In this document: positions 25,081 through 38,786 of the stretch, one piece after another
Layout of the letters: each line of letters starts with the position of its first letter
Numbering within the stretch: the first letter of the stretch is position 1
Assembly (NCBI GenBank): GCA_025517465.1
Contig: JAOPKE010000001.1
Location: 744,001-808,000 of the forward strand
Direction: 5' to 3'
Source of the DNA: Halobacteria archaeon HArc-gm2
GTDB taxonomy: Archaea > Halobacteriota > Halobacteria > Halobacteriales > Haloarculaceae
DNA length: 64,000 nucleotides
The notes under the pieces: model-generated
The model's input: only the letters and a program-made list of their open reading frames with translations
Told to the model about the DNA's origin: nothing
Database searches by the model: none
Program-made: the position numbers and the translations under genes

Positions 25081-25191
25081 TTCCTTAAACCCGACGGTGG
25101 ACCGGGCGTCGCCGGCGCGACAGGACGCCGCGCTGGCCGTTGAATCGACCGAAGCGGTACGCCTTTGTCAGTCGGTGGACGTAATTGGTAC

Positions 25192-26109
25192 ATGAACGGC
25201 CAACGCGTTCTCGTCACCGGCGGCGCCGGTTTCATCGGATCGAATCTCGCGAACCACCTGGCTGCCGACAACGACGTCGTCGCGCTGGACGACCAGTATC
25301 TCGGCACGCCCGAGAACCTCGACGACGACGTGGAGTTCGTCGACGCGAGCGTCACGGACGAAGACCTGCCGACCGACGTCGACGTCGTGTTTCACCTCGC
25401 GGCGCTCTCCTCGTACGCCATGCACGAAGAGAACCCGACGAAGGGCGCCCGGGTGAACGTCGAGGGGTTCGTCAACACCGTCCACCAGGCTCGCCAGGAC
25501 GGCTGTGACACCGTCGTCTACGCCTCGACCTCTTCCATCTACGGCAGCCGAACGGAACCCTCCCCCGAGTCGATGGACGTCACCGTCAACACGGGGTACG
25601 AAGCCTCCAAGATGGCCCGCGAGACGTACGCCGAATACTTCCACAACCACTACGGCCTCTCGCTGGCCGGCATGCGCTTCTTCTCGGTCTATCAGGGCTA
25701 CGGTGGTGCGGAGGAACACAAGGGCGAGTACGCGAACGTCATCGCCCAGTTCGCCGACGACGTCGCCAGCGGCGAGTCTCCCGTCCTCTACGGCGACGGA
25801 AATCAGACCCGCGATTTCACGCACGTCGACGACATCGTCCGCGGCCTCGAACAGGCCGCCGAGCACGAACTCGACGGTATCTACAACCTCGGGACGAGCG
25901 AGGCGTACGACTTCAACGAAGTCGTGGAGATGATCAACGCCGAACTCGGCACCGACGTCGAACCTGAGTACGTCGAGAACCCGATTCCCGACGACGTCTA
26001 CGTCCACGACACCTGCGCAGACGCCGAGAGGATGCGCGAGGCAACCGGCTGGGAGCCCCAGATCGATTTCGAAGAGGGAATCCGGCGCGTCTGCGCGCAG
26101 TACAAGTAA
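25192..26109 (+). CDS. NAD-dependent epimerase/dehydratase (extended SDR)
   Basis: A 305-residue extended short-chain dehydrogenase. VLVTGGAGFIGSNLANHL at 5-22 is the NAD-binding motif. YASTSSIYGS and YEASKMARETYAEYF provide the catalytic Ser/Thr and Tyr-x3-Lys. YGDGNQTRDFTHVDDIVRG and NLGTSEAYDFNEVVEMI are typical of UDP-glucose 4-epimerase relatives. It would interconvert or dehydrate a nucleotide sugar, perhaps for surface glycans. The ATG at 25192 begins the Rossmann strand; an upstream GTG adds nine unconserved-looking residues. The exact sugar cannot be told. Confidence 0.9.
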   Translation: MNGQRVLVTGGAGFIGSNLANHLAADNDVVALDDQYLGTPENLDDDVEFVDASVTDEDLPTDVDVVFHLAALSSYAMHEENPTKGARVNVEGFVNTVHQARQDGCDTVVYASTSSIYGSRTEPSPESMDVTVNTGYEASKMARETYAEYFHNHYGLSLAGMRFFSVYQGYGGAEEHKGEYANVIAQFADDVASGESPVLYGDGNQTRDFTHVDDIVRGLEQAAEHELDGIYNLGTSEAYDFNEVVEMINAELGTDVEPEYVENPIPDDVYVHDTCADAERMREATGWEPQIDFEEGIRRVCAQYK

Positions 26110-26181
26110 CGACGATTCGAGTGGCGATTCTCCCAGCGGACGGCGGCGCCTTTTAGCCGGTCCGCGCCTCAACTTCTCTCG

Positions 26182-27093
26182 ATGACGAGAACCGTCCGTA
26201 TCCTCGGGGTGCCGATGGACCTCGGAGCCGACCGGCGGGGCGTCGACATGGGGCCGTCGGCCATCCGGTACGCCGGGCTGGCCGACCAGCTGGAAGCCAC
26301 TGGTCTGACCTGCGTCGACGGCGGCGACGTTGCCGTCCCGCGACCGGAAGAGCGGGACCCGGACGCCTCCCAGCCGGCCGACGGCCAGGCGAAGTTTCTC
26401 GCCGAGACGGAGACGGTCACCGGCCGGGTCGCGGACGCGGTAAGCGACGCCGTCTCGGCCGGTCACCTCCCGCTGGTCCTCGGCGGCGACCACTCCATCG
26501 CCATCGGGTCCGTCGCGGGTGCGGCGGACGGCGACGACCTCGGTATCCTCTGGTTCGACGCCCACGGCGACTTCAACACGCCCCAGACCACGCCGAGCGG
26601 CAACGTCCACGGGATGTCGCTGGCCGCCATCCTCGGCGTCGGCCCGTTCGAAGACGTTCCCTGGGCCGTGACGCCCGGAATCGATCCGGCGAACGTCGCG
26701 CTCGTCGGACTCCGTGACCTAGACGACGAGGAGAAGCGACTGATCCGGGAGTCCGACGTCACAGCCTACACGATGAGCGACATCGACGACCGGGGCGTCA
26801 CCGACGTCGTCGACGACGCCATCACCGTCGCGACGGAGGGCACCGACGGCGTCCACGTCAGTCTCGACATGGACTGGCTCGATCCGACGGAGGCCCCCGG
26901 TGTCGGCACGCCGGTCCGCGGCGGCGTCTCCTACCGCGAGGCCCACGTCGCGATGGAGTACGTGGCGGACGTCGGCGACCAGTTGCGCTCGTTCGAACTC
27001 GTCGAAGTGAACCCCATCCTCGACCAGCACAACCAGACGGCGGAACTGGGCTGTGAACTCGTCGCGAGCGCGTTCGGCAAGCGTATTCTCTGA
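26182..27093 (+). CDS. rocF: Arginase (ureohydrolase family)
   Basis: A 303-residue ureohydrolase with all dinuclear manganese motifs: GGDHSIAIG (His104), [11 protein letters not shown] (Asp126, His128, Asp130) and SLDMDWLDP near residue 226. GNVHGMSLA at 140-148 and the C-terminal [25 protein letters not shown] are arginase-like rather than agmatinase-like. It hydrolyses arginine to ornithine and urea in the cytosol, an entry to arginine catabolism in haloarchaea. GCCTTTTAGCC about 30 bp before the ATG is a likely TATA region. Agmatinase or formiminoglutamase activity remains possible. Confidence 0.9.
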   Translation: MTRTVRILGVPMDLGADRRGVDMGPSAIRYAGLADQLEATGLTCVDGGDVAVPRPEERDPDASQPADGQAKFLAETETVTGRVADAVSDAVSAGHLPLVLGGDHSIAIGSVAGAADGDDLGILWFDAHGDFNTPQTTPSGNVHGMSLAAILGVGPFEDVPWAVTPGIDPANVALVGLRDLDDEEKRLIRESDVTAYTMSDIDDRGVTDVVDDAITVATEGTDGVHVSLDMDWLDPTEAPGVGTPVRGGVSYREAHVAMEYVADVGDQLRSFELVEVNPILDQHNQTAELGCELVASAFGKRIL

Positions 27094-27119
27094 GTCTCGG
27101 CCGGAACACGGTGTCCAGG

Positions 27120-27461
27120 CTATCTCGCCGACCGGCGCTGGCGATACTCGAACGCCAGCGCGAGTACGCCGGCGACGACTACCGGACCGAGGACGAACGG
27201 CGACGTCACGCGGGAGACGAAGAACTCGAAGAGAAAGGGGAAGAACGGCTGAACTACGTCGACGCCCCAGATAACTTCGGACCGCTCGGCCATTTCCCAC
27301 ACCTGCCAGTAATACCAAGCTGGTTTCGGGAGTCCGCCGACCAGAAATCCACTGACTACTAACGCGCCGGCGATTCGGACGAGCAGGCTTCGATACGCGG
27401 CGAGCGGTGGCTGCGCTACCGGGCGGCGGTCCACGCGATATTCGTGTCGTTTACTGGACAT
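27120..27461 (-). CDS. Small membrane protein, third of three tandem paralogues
   Basis: A 113-residue protein with a basic N-terminus (RRPVAQPPLAAYRSLLVRIAG) and two or three membrane helices. The last helix is in FFVSRVTSPFVLGPVVVAG, followed by LALAFEYRQRR. It is closely related to the protein immediately upstream (27464-27823): PVAQPPLAAxRSLLVRI and VSRVTSPxVLGPVV are shared almost exactly. The start is 2 bp after the upstream stop. I recognise no family. The strong sequence repetition implies recent tandem duplication with membrane topology kept. Confidence 0.8.
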   Translation of the reverse strand: MSSKRHEYRVDRRPVAQPPLAAYRSLLVRIAGALVVSGFLVGGLPKPAWYYWQVWEMAERSEVIWGVDVVQPFFPFLFEFFVSRVTSPFVLGPVVVAGVLALAFEYRQRRSAR

Positions 27462-27463
27462 CG

Positions 27464-27823
27464 TCAGCCCCCTCGTTCAAGCACGGCTTCGAACCGACCC
27501 CTCCGATATTCGAGCGCGAGCGCGGCGACGCCGGCGGCGACCACCGGACCGAGTACCAGCGGCGACGTCACACGGGAGACGAGAAAGTCGAAGAGGAAGA
27601 AGAAGACAGGTTGTCCCACCTCGACGCCCCAGACCGCCTCGCTCGTCACAGGAGGATCCATCGGCAGTCGGTAGAACCACGGGGATTTCGGGACGAGCCA
27701 GGTCACGAGGCCACCGACCAGCACCGCACCGGTGATTCTGACGAGCAGACTCCGAAACGCGGCGAGCGGTGGCTGTGCGACCGGATGTGGAACTTCGTCG
27801 CGTCCGAATCGATTACGGGACAT
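27464..27823 (-). CDS. Small membrane protein, second of three tandem paralogues
   Basis: A 119-residue protein. It has PVAQPPLAAFRSLLVRITG, a first helix around residues 27-45, SEAVWGVEVGQPVFFFLFDFLVSRVTSPLVLGPVVAAG and the tail LEYRRGRFEAVLERGG. The tail motif EYRRGRF is shared with the first paralogue, and the N-terminal block with the third, so it is intermediate between them. Spacing to both neighbours is 2 bp, indicating a single transcript. No catalytic residues are evident; a channel-like or structural role would be a guess. Confidence 0.8.
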   Translation of the reverse strand: MSRNRFGRDEVPHPVAQPPLAAFRSLLVRITGAVLVGGLVTWLVPKSPWFYRLPMDPPVTSEAVWGVEVGQPVFFFLFDFLVSRVTSPLVLGPVVAAGVAALALEYRRGRFEAVLERGG

Positions 27824-27825
27824 CG

Positions 27826-28200
27826 TCAGTCACGTTCCTCCAGCACGGAATCGAACCGGCCCCGCCGATATTCCAGCACGAGCGTGAGGAGACCGAACGC
27901 GACGACGGTCCAGACCACGACCGGCGATTCGAGTCGGGAGACGGCGAAGGCGAGCGTGTCCCGGACCGGATCGCCGGTCAACTCGACGGCCCAGAGCGCC
28001 TCGATCTGCTCCCGCCAGTTTTCCGGCGGGATACCCATGAGGAGGGCTCGACGGACTTGGCGGCGGAACGACCCCACCCAGGCGCCCGTTACGATGGCGA
28101 CGGCACCGAGAACGCCCGCGAGCAAGCGCACGTAGGCGCCGAGTGGCAGGTAGCCCGGCACGCGGCCACCGGCTCGGTCGTCGTAGTGGAGGTGTCTCAT
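27826..28200 (-). CDS. Small membrane protein, first of three tandem paralogues
   Basis: A 124-residue protein and the most diverged of the three. The N-terminus (MRHLHYDDRAGGRVPGYLPLGAYVRLLAG) is followed by a helix, a longer loop (RRALLMGIPPENWREQIEALWAVELTGDPVRD), then FAVSRLESPVVVWTVVAFGLLTLVLEYRRGRFDSVLEERD. The last 20 residues align with the second paralogue (EYRRGRFEAVLERGG). It opens the operon; the upstream 160 bp separate it from a divergent lipoprotein gene. Function unknown. Confidence 0.8.
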   Translation of the reverse strand: MRHLHYDDRAGGRVPGYLPLGAYVRLLAGVLGAVAIVTGAWVGSFRRQVRRALLMGIPPENWREQIEALWAVELTGDPVRDTLAFAVSRLESPVVVWTVVAFGLLTLVLEYRRGRFDSVLEERD

Positions 28201-28362
28201 GGCCTACCCGATAATTTTCGGGCCGAACTCCAAAAAAGTATCTCAGAACTACTCCACGTTTGGACGACTTCGTTCGACCGCGCGATGGCGCAGAAAGCGT
28301 GACTAAAATCCGAGCCTGTCCATCCAGAAGTAACTTCAACGGGCCGGGTGTGCTCGATACAG

Positions 28363-29691
28363 ATGCCCGACAAGCGCCCCTCCCGGCGAACGGTCCTCCG
28401 GAGCGCTGTCCTCGGTCCGACGACGCTTTTCGGAGGCTGCTCCGCGCTCACGGGCGAATCACAGTCGGCTGCGCTCCCCGACGCGACGCCCGGACCGGAA
28501 GACTGGCCCGCACAGGGCTACGACGCGCGGAACAGCCGTTACAACGGCGACACCGCTCCACCGTGCTCCGAACCGGACGTTCGCTGGAGTCGTGACTTCG
28601 AACACTGCTACGCGCCGTTCGTCCGGGGCGACCGCGTCGTTCTGAACGCGAACGACCACGTGACGTGCCTCCGTTCGACCGACGGCGAACGCCGCTGGCG
28701 GTCGGCATCCGAACCGTGGGGGTTCGAAACCCCGACACTGGGGGCCGAACGGGCGTACGTCACGGGCGTGGACTGCGTCTTCGGTGTGGACCTCGAGAGC
28801 GGCGACGAGACGTGGCACGGCGACCCCTGTCACGGAGCCAACACCGCCAGCGGAACCGTCGCCGACGGGCGACTGTACCTGGAGTACGGCGGCTACTTCT
28901 CTGCGCTCGATGCCACGGGGCGAGTGACGTGGGCTTGCAGTCACGACGCGCAGGGGACGCCCGCCGTCGTCGGGGACACCGCCTACGTCGCGACGGCGTT
29001 TACCGCCGAGGCGGTCGATCTGACCGCGACAGCAATCGAATGGCCCTGGGAAGACCGTGACGACGACGAACCGGCACACGCGTCCCGGGACGCGGCGACG
29101 AAGTGGTCCGTCCCCGCCGAATCGAGGATTACGGGCCCACGGATTTACCGGAGTCCGGCCGTCTCCGAGGACACGGTGTTCGCCACTGTCGAATTCGAAG
29201 GTAGCTACGGCGGACAACTACGGGCTCTCGACCGCGAAACCGGCGAGGAACAGTGGCGCGTCTCGTCACCCCCGGACTGGCACGCTGGCGAGGCAACCCG
29301 CGACCGTCCGGATCCGGTCGGTCGTCCGACGGCACCAGTCGTCACCGACGACCTGGTCGTGACGAGCCTCGGAGACAGGGTACTTCGAGCGTTCACGCAC
29401 GATGGGGAAGAAGCGTGGGCGAGCGAGTTCGACCACTCAATTATCGATGTCGTCGGCGCCAGAGATACTATCGTCTCGACGGTACACGACCGGTCAGTCG
29501 AGCAGACCGCGGCCGGTCACGCAGCGCTGGCGGCTGTCGACCGTCACTCCGGCGACCGACTCTGGAAACGGACGTTCGAGGACCACGTCCATGGCCTCGC
29601 CGTCGCCGGCGGTACGATCTACGTCTCGGTCGTGACCGAGCGGCGAGACGACGGGAACGTCGATGGGATGCGACTGCTGGCGCTGGAGTGA
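28363..29691 (+). CDS. PQQ/beta-propeller repeat lipoprotein (BamB-like)
   Basis: A 442-residue exported protein. The N-terminus SRRTVLRSAVLGPTTLFGGC has the twin Arg at 8-9 and a lipobox Cys26, so it is probably Tat-exported and lipid-anchored outside. Repeats of the PQQ/pyrrolo-quinoline-type propeller follow, for example LRSTDGERRW, VDLESGDETWHG, LRALDRETGEEQWRV and VDRHSGDRLWKRTF, each with the Gly-Glu/Asp-x-x-Trp signature. Such proteins usually scaffold other surface proteins and need not bind PQQ. ATG 28363 is chosen over GTG 28348 because it leaves a normal Tat signal. It is divergent from the membrane paralogue operon. Confidence 0.87.
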   Translation: MPDKRPSRRTVLRSAVLGPTTLFGGCSALTGESQSAALPDATPGPEDWPAQGYDARNSRYNGDTAPPCSEPDVRWSRDFEHCYAPFVRGDRVVLNANDHVTCLRSTDGERRWRSASEPWGFETPTLGAERAYVTGVDCVFGVDLESGDETWHGDPCHGANTASGTVADGRLYLEYGGYFSALDATGRVTWACSHDAQGTPAVVGDTAYVATAFTAEAVDLTATAIEWPWEDRDDDEPAHASRDAATKWSVPAESRITGPRIYRSPAVSEDTVFATVEFEGSYGGQLRALDRETGEEQWRVSSPPDWHAGEATRDRPDPVGRPTAPVVTDDLVVTSLGDRVLRAFTHDGEEAWASEFDHSIIDVVGARDTIVSTVHDRSVEQTAAGHAALAAVDRHSGDRLWKRTFEDHVHGLAVAGGTIYVSVVTERRDDGNVDGMRLLALE

Positions 29692-29725
29692 TCGAACCGT
29701 CTCCGCGAAAAAGCCGCTCGCGGTA

Positions 29726-34421
<4,696 letters not shown>

Positions 34422-36845
34422 ATGACCTCGCTACAGTCGGAACTCGGGGAGGAGGAGGGGATTGCGGAGGAACTGGCAGAGAGCCAGCGCGCCATCTCTA
34501 TCGCCGAGTTCTTCGAGAAGAACAAGCACATGCTCGGGTTCGACTCTGGAGCCCGGGGACTCGTCACCGCCGTCAAGGAAGCGGTGGACAACGCGCTCGA
34601 CGCCTGCGAGGAGGCCGGCATCCCGCCGGACATCTACGTCGAAATCCAGGAGCAGGGCGACTACTACCGCCTGATAGTCGAGGACAACGGACCGGGGATA
34701 ACCAAGGAACAGATCCCCAAGATCTTCGGGAAACTGCTCTACGGTTCCCGGTTCCACAAGCGCGAGCAGAACCGCGGCCAGCAGGGTATCGGTATCTCCG
34801 CCGCGGTGCTGTACTCCCAGCTCACAAGCGGGAAACCCGCGGAGATCACCAGCCGAACGCAGGGTGGCGACGAGGCCCAGTACTTCGAGCTGATCATCGA
34901 CACGGACCAGAACGAACCGGAGATCGACGTCGAGGAGACGACGACGTGGGAGCGGCCCCACGGGACCCGCATCGAGATGGAGATGGAGGCCAACATGCGG
35001 GCCCGCCAGCAGCTACACGACTACATCAAGCACACCGCCGTCGTCAATCCTCACGCTCGCATCGAACTCCGTGAGCCCAACGACCACTTCAAGTACGAGC
35101 GGGCGACCGACCAGCTCCCGGCCGAGACAGAGGAGATACGGCCACACCCCCACGGCGTCGAACTCGGGACGCTGATCAAGATGCTCGACGCGACGGATTC
35201 GTACTCCGTCTCCGGTTTCATGCAAGGGGAGTTCACCCGCGTCGGCCAGAAGACCGCCGATGACGTCATCGACAGCCTCAAAGACCGCCACTACGGCCGC
35301 GAACTCTCCTGGCAGCCGCCCGAAGCGAAGAAGAAGCGAGATTACAAGGCGTTCCTCGAACAGGCCGTCTCCAACAAGGGTGCAGACGCCACCTCGCAGT
35401 TCGCGACGAACGTCGCCGACGTCGTGAGCGGCCGGGAGCGCGTCTCCCACCAGGACGTCGTCGAAATCGTCGACAACGTCGCCGACGGGGTCGAGGACGA
35501 CCACGACGTCACCTTCGGCTCGACGGTCCGCGAGAACGCCGTGGACGCCGTCTGGGGGCTCGTCACGGGTACCGCCGAGGCCGAGGACGAGGACGCGCCC
35601 CAGGAGTACCGCGCCGCGGACCTCTACCGGATGATCGACGAGGCCACCACGAGCCGCAAGGACGACGCCGGCATCAAGGGCCTCGCCGACCGCATCGCGG
35701 CCAAACTCGTCCGCGAGGACGGCCACCGCGACCGGTTCACGCACGACGAACTCACGGAGTTCGTCCGGAAGTCCGCTGAAGACACCGAGGAGTACGACGA
35801 CGTCACCTTCGGCGAGACGGCCAGGGAGAACGTTCTCGAACGGCTCTGGGCCATCGGTCGGACCGTCCCGGACGACGCGCCCGACGTCTCGGAGATAGCC
35901 GGGGACCGCGACACCGCCAGCGAACTGCTGGAGGCGATGCGGGAGACGGACATCATCGCGCCACCGACCGACTGTCTCGCGCCCATCACCGACGAACTGG
36001 TCGAGGCGGGGCTGAAGAAGGAGTTCGACGCGGACTTCTACGCCGCCTCCACCCGGGACGCTTCGGTCCACGGCGGCGACCCGTTCATCGTCGAGGCGGG
36101 CCTGGCCTACGGCGGCGACGTCGAGGCCGAGAACAAGGCGACAGTGATGCGCTTCGCCAACCGCGTCCCGCTCGTTTACCAGCGGGGCGCCTGTGCGACG
36201 ACGGACGTCGTCAAGTCGATCAACTGGCGCAACTACGGCCTCGACCAGCCCGGCGGCTCCGGCATCCCGAACGGCCCCGTCGTCATCATGGTCCACGTCG
36301 CCTCGACGAACGTGCCCTTCACGAGCGAGTCCAAGGACGCCGTCGCGAACGTGCCCGAGATGGAGTCCGAAATCGAACTCGCCATCCGCGAGGCCGCTCG
36401 CGACCTGAAGTCCTACCTGAACAAGCGCCGCTCGATGCAGCAACGGCGCGAGAAGCAGAACAAGCTCGCCACCATCCTCCCCGAGATGGCCGAGAAACTC
36501 ACGGAAGTGACGGGCCGTGACGAACTCGTCATCGACGACTCCATCGCCCGCATCATGAACAACGTCCTCGTCGAGCGGAAAGTGGAGGACGGCACAGTCA
36601 AAATCGTCGTCGAGAACAACTCCGACACGAACGCCGACGTCGACGTGACGGACATCGTCAGCGCCGAGCCCCAAGACACGAACGGCGCCCAGGTGGTCGA
36701 GATGGACGGCGAGTGGTTCGTCAAGTGGTCGGAGACGGTGAGTTCCGGCGAGGAAGCCACGCTGGAGTACAGCGTCGAGGGTGACGCGGAGTTCGACATC
36801 ACCGTCGACGGCGTCGAGGAGGAACTCCTGACGGTGAACGCATAA
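34422..36845 (+). CDS. top6B: DNA topoisomerase VI subunit B
   Basis: An 807-residue Top6B, the ATPase subunit. The GHKL motifs are [29 protein letters not shown] and [15 protein letters not shown]. An H2TH-transducer arrangement follows. An acidic insertion of over 150 residues (about 330-530) contains two repeated EDHDDVTFG-like/REN segments ([22 protein letters not shown], then [22 protein letters not shown]). The tail ends in an Ig-like domain ([30 protein letters not shown]). It pairs with Top6A to relax and decatenate DNA with ATP. The 2-bp gap to top6A indicates one transcript. Confidence 0.97.
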   Translation: MTSLQSELGEEEGIAEELAESQRAISIAEFFEKNKHMLGFDSGARGLVTAVKEAVDNALDACEEAGIPPDIYVEIQEQGDYYRLIVEDNGPGITKEQIPKIFGKLLYGSRFHKREQNRGQQGIGISAAVLYSQLTSGKPAEITSRTQGGDEAQYFELIIDTDQNEPEIDVEETTTWERPHGTRIEMEMEANMRARQQLHDYIKHTAVVNPHARIELREPNDHFKYERATDQLPAETEEIRPHPHGVELGTLIKMLDATDSYSVSGFMQGEFTRVGQKTADDVIDSLKDRHYGRELSWQPPEAKKKRDYKAFLEQAVSNKGADATSQFATNVADVVSGRERVSHQDVVEIVDNVADGVEDDHDVTFGSTVRENAVDAVWGLVTGTAEAEDEDAPQEYRAADLYRMIDEATTSRKDDAGIKGLADRIAAKLVREDGHRDRFTHDELTEFVRKSAEDTEEYDDVTFGETARENVLERLWAIGRTVPDDAPDVSEIAGDRDTASELLEAMRETDIIAPPTDCLAPITDELVEAGLKKEFDADFYAASTRDASVHGGDPFIVEAGLAYGGDVEAENKATVMRFANRVPLVYQRGACATTDVVKSINWRNYGLDQPGGSGIPNGPVVIMVHVASTNVPFTSESKDAVANVPEMESEIELAIREAARDLKSYLNKRRSMQQRREKQNKLATILPEMAEKLTEVTGRDELVIDDSIARIMNNVLVERKVEDGTVKIVVENNSDTNADVDVTDIVSAEPQDTNGAQVVEMDGEWFVKWSETVSSGEEATLEYSVEGDAEFDITVDGVEEELLTVNA

Positions 36846-36847
36846 TT

Positions 36848-37948
36848 ATGAGCACAGACAGCAACCTCAACGAAGCGGAAGCGCGCGAACAGCTACTTGA
36901 TCTCGCGGCGGACTTTTACGACCAGTTCGCCGACGGTGACGTCCCCCGGATGCGTATCCCGACCCGGACGAAGACCAACATCGAGTACGACGAGGACGAG
37001 AAGGTGTGGGTGTACGGCGACCGCTCCAGCACCCGGAGCGCCAAGACGGTCTCCGGCGCCCAGAAGCTCCTGAAGGCGACCTACACGATCGACTTCCTGG
37101 CCGACCAGCTCGACCAGGACCGCTCGTCCACCCTGCGTGAGTTGTACTACCTCTCCGAGTCCTGGGACCTCGACGAGGCCCAGTTCAACAGCCAGGACGA
37201 GTCGAACAACCTCATCGAAGACCTCGAAATCGTCTCCGAGGTCAAGCGCGAGGACTTCCACATGCGCCCCGAGGAGTCCGGCGCGAAGGTGATGGGGCCG
37301 CTGCTCCTCCGCGAGCAGACCCGGCGGGGCGACCGCGAGATCCACTGCCAGGACGACGTCGGGCAGGGCGGCTACCAGATTCCGAACAACCCAGACACCA
37401 TCGAGTTCCTGGACAACGATGCGGACTTCGTGCTCGCGGTGGAGACCGGTGGTATGCGCGACCGCCTGGTCGAGAACGGTTTCGACGACGACTACAACTC
37501 CATCGTCGTCCACCTCGGTGGTCAGCCAGCGCGTGCGACCCGGCGACTCATCAAGCGGATGCGCGACGAACTCGACCTCCCCGTCGTGGTCTTCGCCGAC
37601 GGTGACCCGTGGTCGTACCGCATCTACGGCTCGGTGGCCTACGGCTCCATCAAGTCCGCCCACCTCTCCGAGTACCTCGCGACGCCGGACGCCCAGTACA
37701 TCGGTATCCGCCCGCAGGACATCGTCGAGTACGACCTGCCGACGGACCCGCTGTCGGACTCCGACGTGAACGCGCTGGAGTCCGAACTCGAAGACCCGCG
37801 CTTCCAGACGGAGTTCTGGGAGGAACAGATCGAACTGCAACTCGACATCGAGAAGAAGGCTGAACAGCAGTCACTGGCCGCTCGCGGGCTGGACTTCGTG
37901 ACGGACACCTACCTCCCGGAGCGACTGGACGAGATGGGCGTGCTCTAG
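36848..37948 (+). CDS. top6A: DNA topoisomerase VI subunit A (Spo11 homologue)
   Basis: A 366-residue Top6A. The winged-helix (CAP) domain carries [13 protein letters not shown], whose Tyr100-Tyr101 pair contains the DNA-cleaving Tyr. The TOPRIM domain contains [38 protein letters not shown] and [21 protein letters not shown] with the metal-binding acidic residues. Together with Top6B it forms the type IIB enzyme that makes transient double-strand breaks; eukaryotic Spo11 descends from this family. Length and motifs are complete. Confidence 0.98.
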   Translation: MSTDSNLNEAEAREQLLDLAADFYDQFADGDVPRMRIPTRTKTNIEYDEDEKVWVYGDRSSTRSAKTVSGAQKLLKATYTIDFLADQLDQDRSSTLRELYYLSESWDLDEAQFNSQDESNNLIEDLEIVSEVKREDFHMRPEESGAKVMGPLLLREQTRRGDREIHCQDDVGQGGYQIPNNPDTIEFLDNDADFVLAVETGGMRDRLVENGFDDDYNSIVVHLGGQPARATRRLIKRMRDELDLPVVVFADGDPWSYRIYGSVAYGSIKSAHLSEYLATPDAQYIGIRPQDIVEYDLPTDPLSDSDVNALESELEDPRFQTEFWEEQIELQLDIEKKAEQQSLAARGLDFVTDTYLPERLDEMGVL

Positions 37949-37979
37949 CTGGGGTTCCGTTTCTACCGCTCGGCCGAAG

Positions 37980-38726
37980 TCACCGCTCGTCCAGCACGAC
38001 CGGAACGCTTCTGGACGCCACGTCGTCGACGAACGCGGCTGAATCGCTCTCCAGCGCCTCGAACGTGTTGTAGTGGATCGGGAGCACGAGGTCCGGGTCC
38101 ATCGCCTCGGCGAGGTCGGCGGCGTCGTGCCGATCCATCGTGAAGCTCTTCGCGATGGACGGGACGAACAGCGAGACGTCGAGTTCCTCGTGGCCGGGGA
38201 TGACGTCGGAGTCGCCGGGCCAGAAGACGCGCGTGCCGTCGACGTCGACCAGGAAGCCACAGCCGATACCTTTCGGGTGGACCGGCGTGCCGTGGGCGTC
38301 CACGTTCGGGCCCTCGGGGTCGTTGTAGGCCGGGACAGTCCAGATGGGAACGTCGCCGGCGAGCAGTTCGTCTTCCATACCGACGGTGACGACGTCGTAG
38401 TCGAGGTCGGCCGGCCGGTCCAGGTCACGGTCGCTGTCGTGGACGTTTATCCCCTCGAAGAGCACCACGGTTGCGTCGTCGCTGGCGACCCGGCGGATCC
38501 CCTCCGGATCGTAGTGGTGAACGTGTGTGACGCAGACGACGTCTCCATCCTTCGCGTCGTAGTCCCGGGCCGGCGGGTGTCGGATCCCCTCGGCGTGGGG
38601 TTCCCAGTCGTCGGTGAGGACGCCGTACCGTCCAGGGTCGACGTAGACGACCGAGTCGTCGCCTTCGATACGCAGAGTCGCGTAGCCGAGCCAGTCGACC
38701 GTGAGGTCGTCGTGACGGACTGTCAT
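37980..38726 (-). CDS. Metallo-beta-lactamase fold hydrolase (UlaG-like)
   Basis: A 248-residue protein. WLGYATLRIEGDDSVVYVDPGRYG is the typical first strand of UlaG-like MBL-fold proteins. VTHVHHYDPEGIRRV is a variant of the HxHxDH metal motif, with His-Val-His-His followed by Asp. VFWPGDSDVIPGHEEL and VLPIHYNTFEAL give the later Asp and His ligands. All metal positions appear occupied, so it is probably an active hydrolase of unknown substrate. It converges with top6A across 31 bp. Confidence 0.88.
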   Translation of the reverse strand: MTVRHDDLTVDWLGYATLRIEGDDSVVYVDPGRYGVLTDDWEPHAEGIRHPPARDYDAKDGDVVCVTHVHHYDPEGIRRVASDDATVVLFEGINVHDSDRDLDRPADLDYDVVTVGMEDELLAGDVPIWTVPAYNDPEGPNVDAHGTPVHPKGIGCGFLVDVDGTRVFWPGDSDVIPGHEELDVSLFVPSIAKSFTMDRHDAADLAEAMDPDLVLPIHYNTFEALESDSAAFVDDVASRSVPVVLDER

Positions 38727-38786
38727 GGGAGTGTAGTTGGTGATCCACCGGTATAAGGAGGCCGTTCCGGGCTCGTCCGTGTCGCC

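Noticed and set aside
27407-28302. Plus-strand open frames opposite the small membrane proteins
   Set aside because: They are antisense to three coupled genes with clear membrane helices.
35013-36674. Long minus-strand open frame antisense to top6B
   Set aside because: Same GC effect; no motif, and the sense protein is certain.
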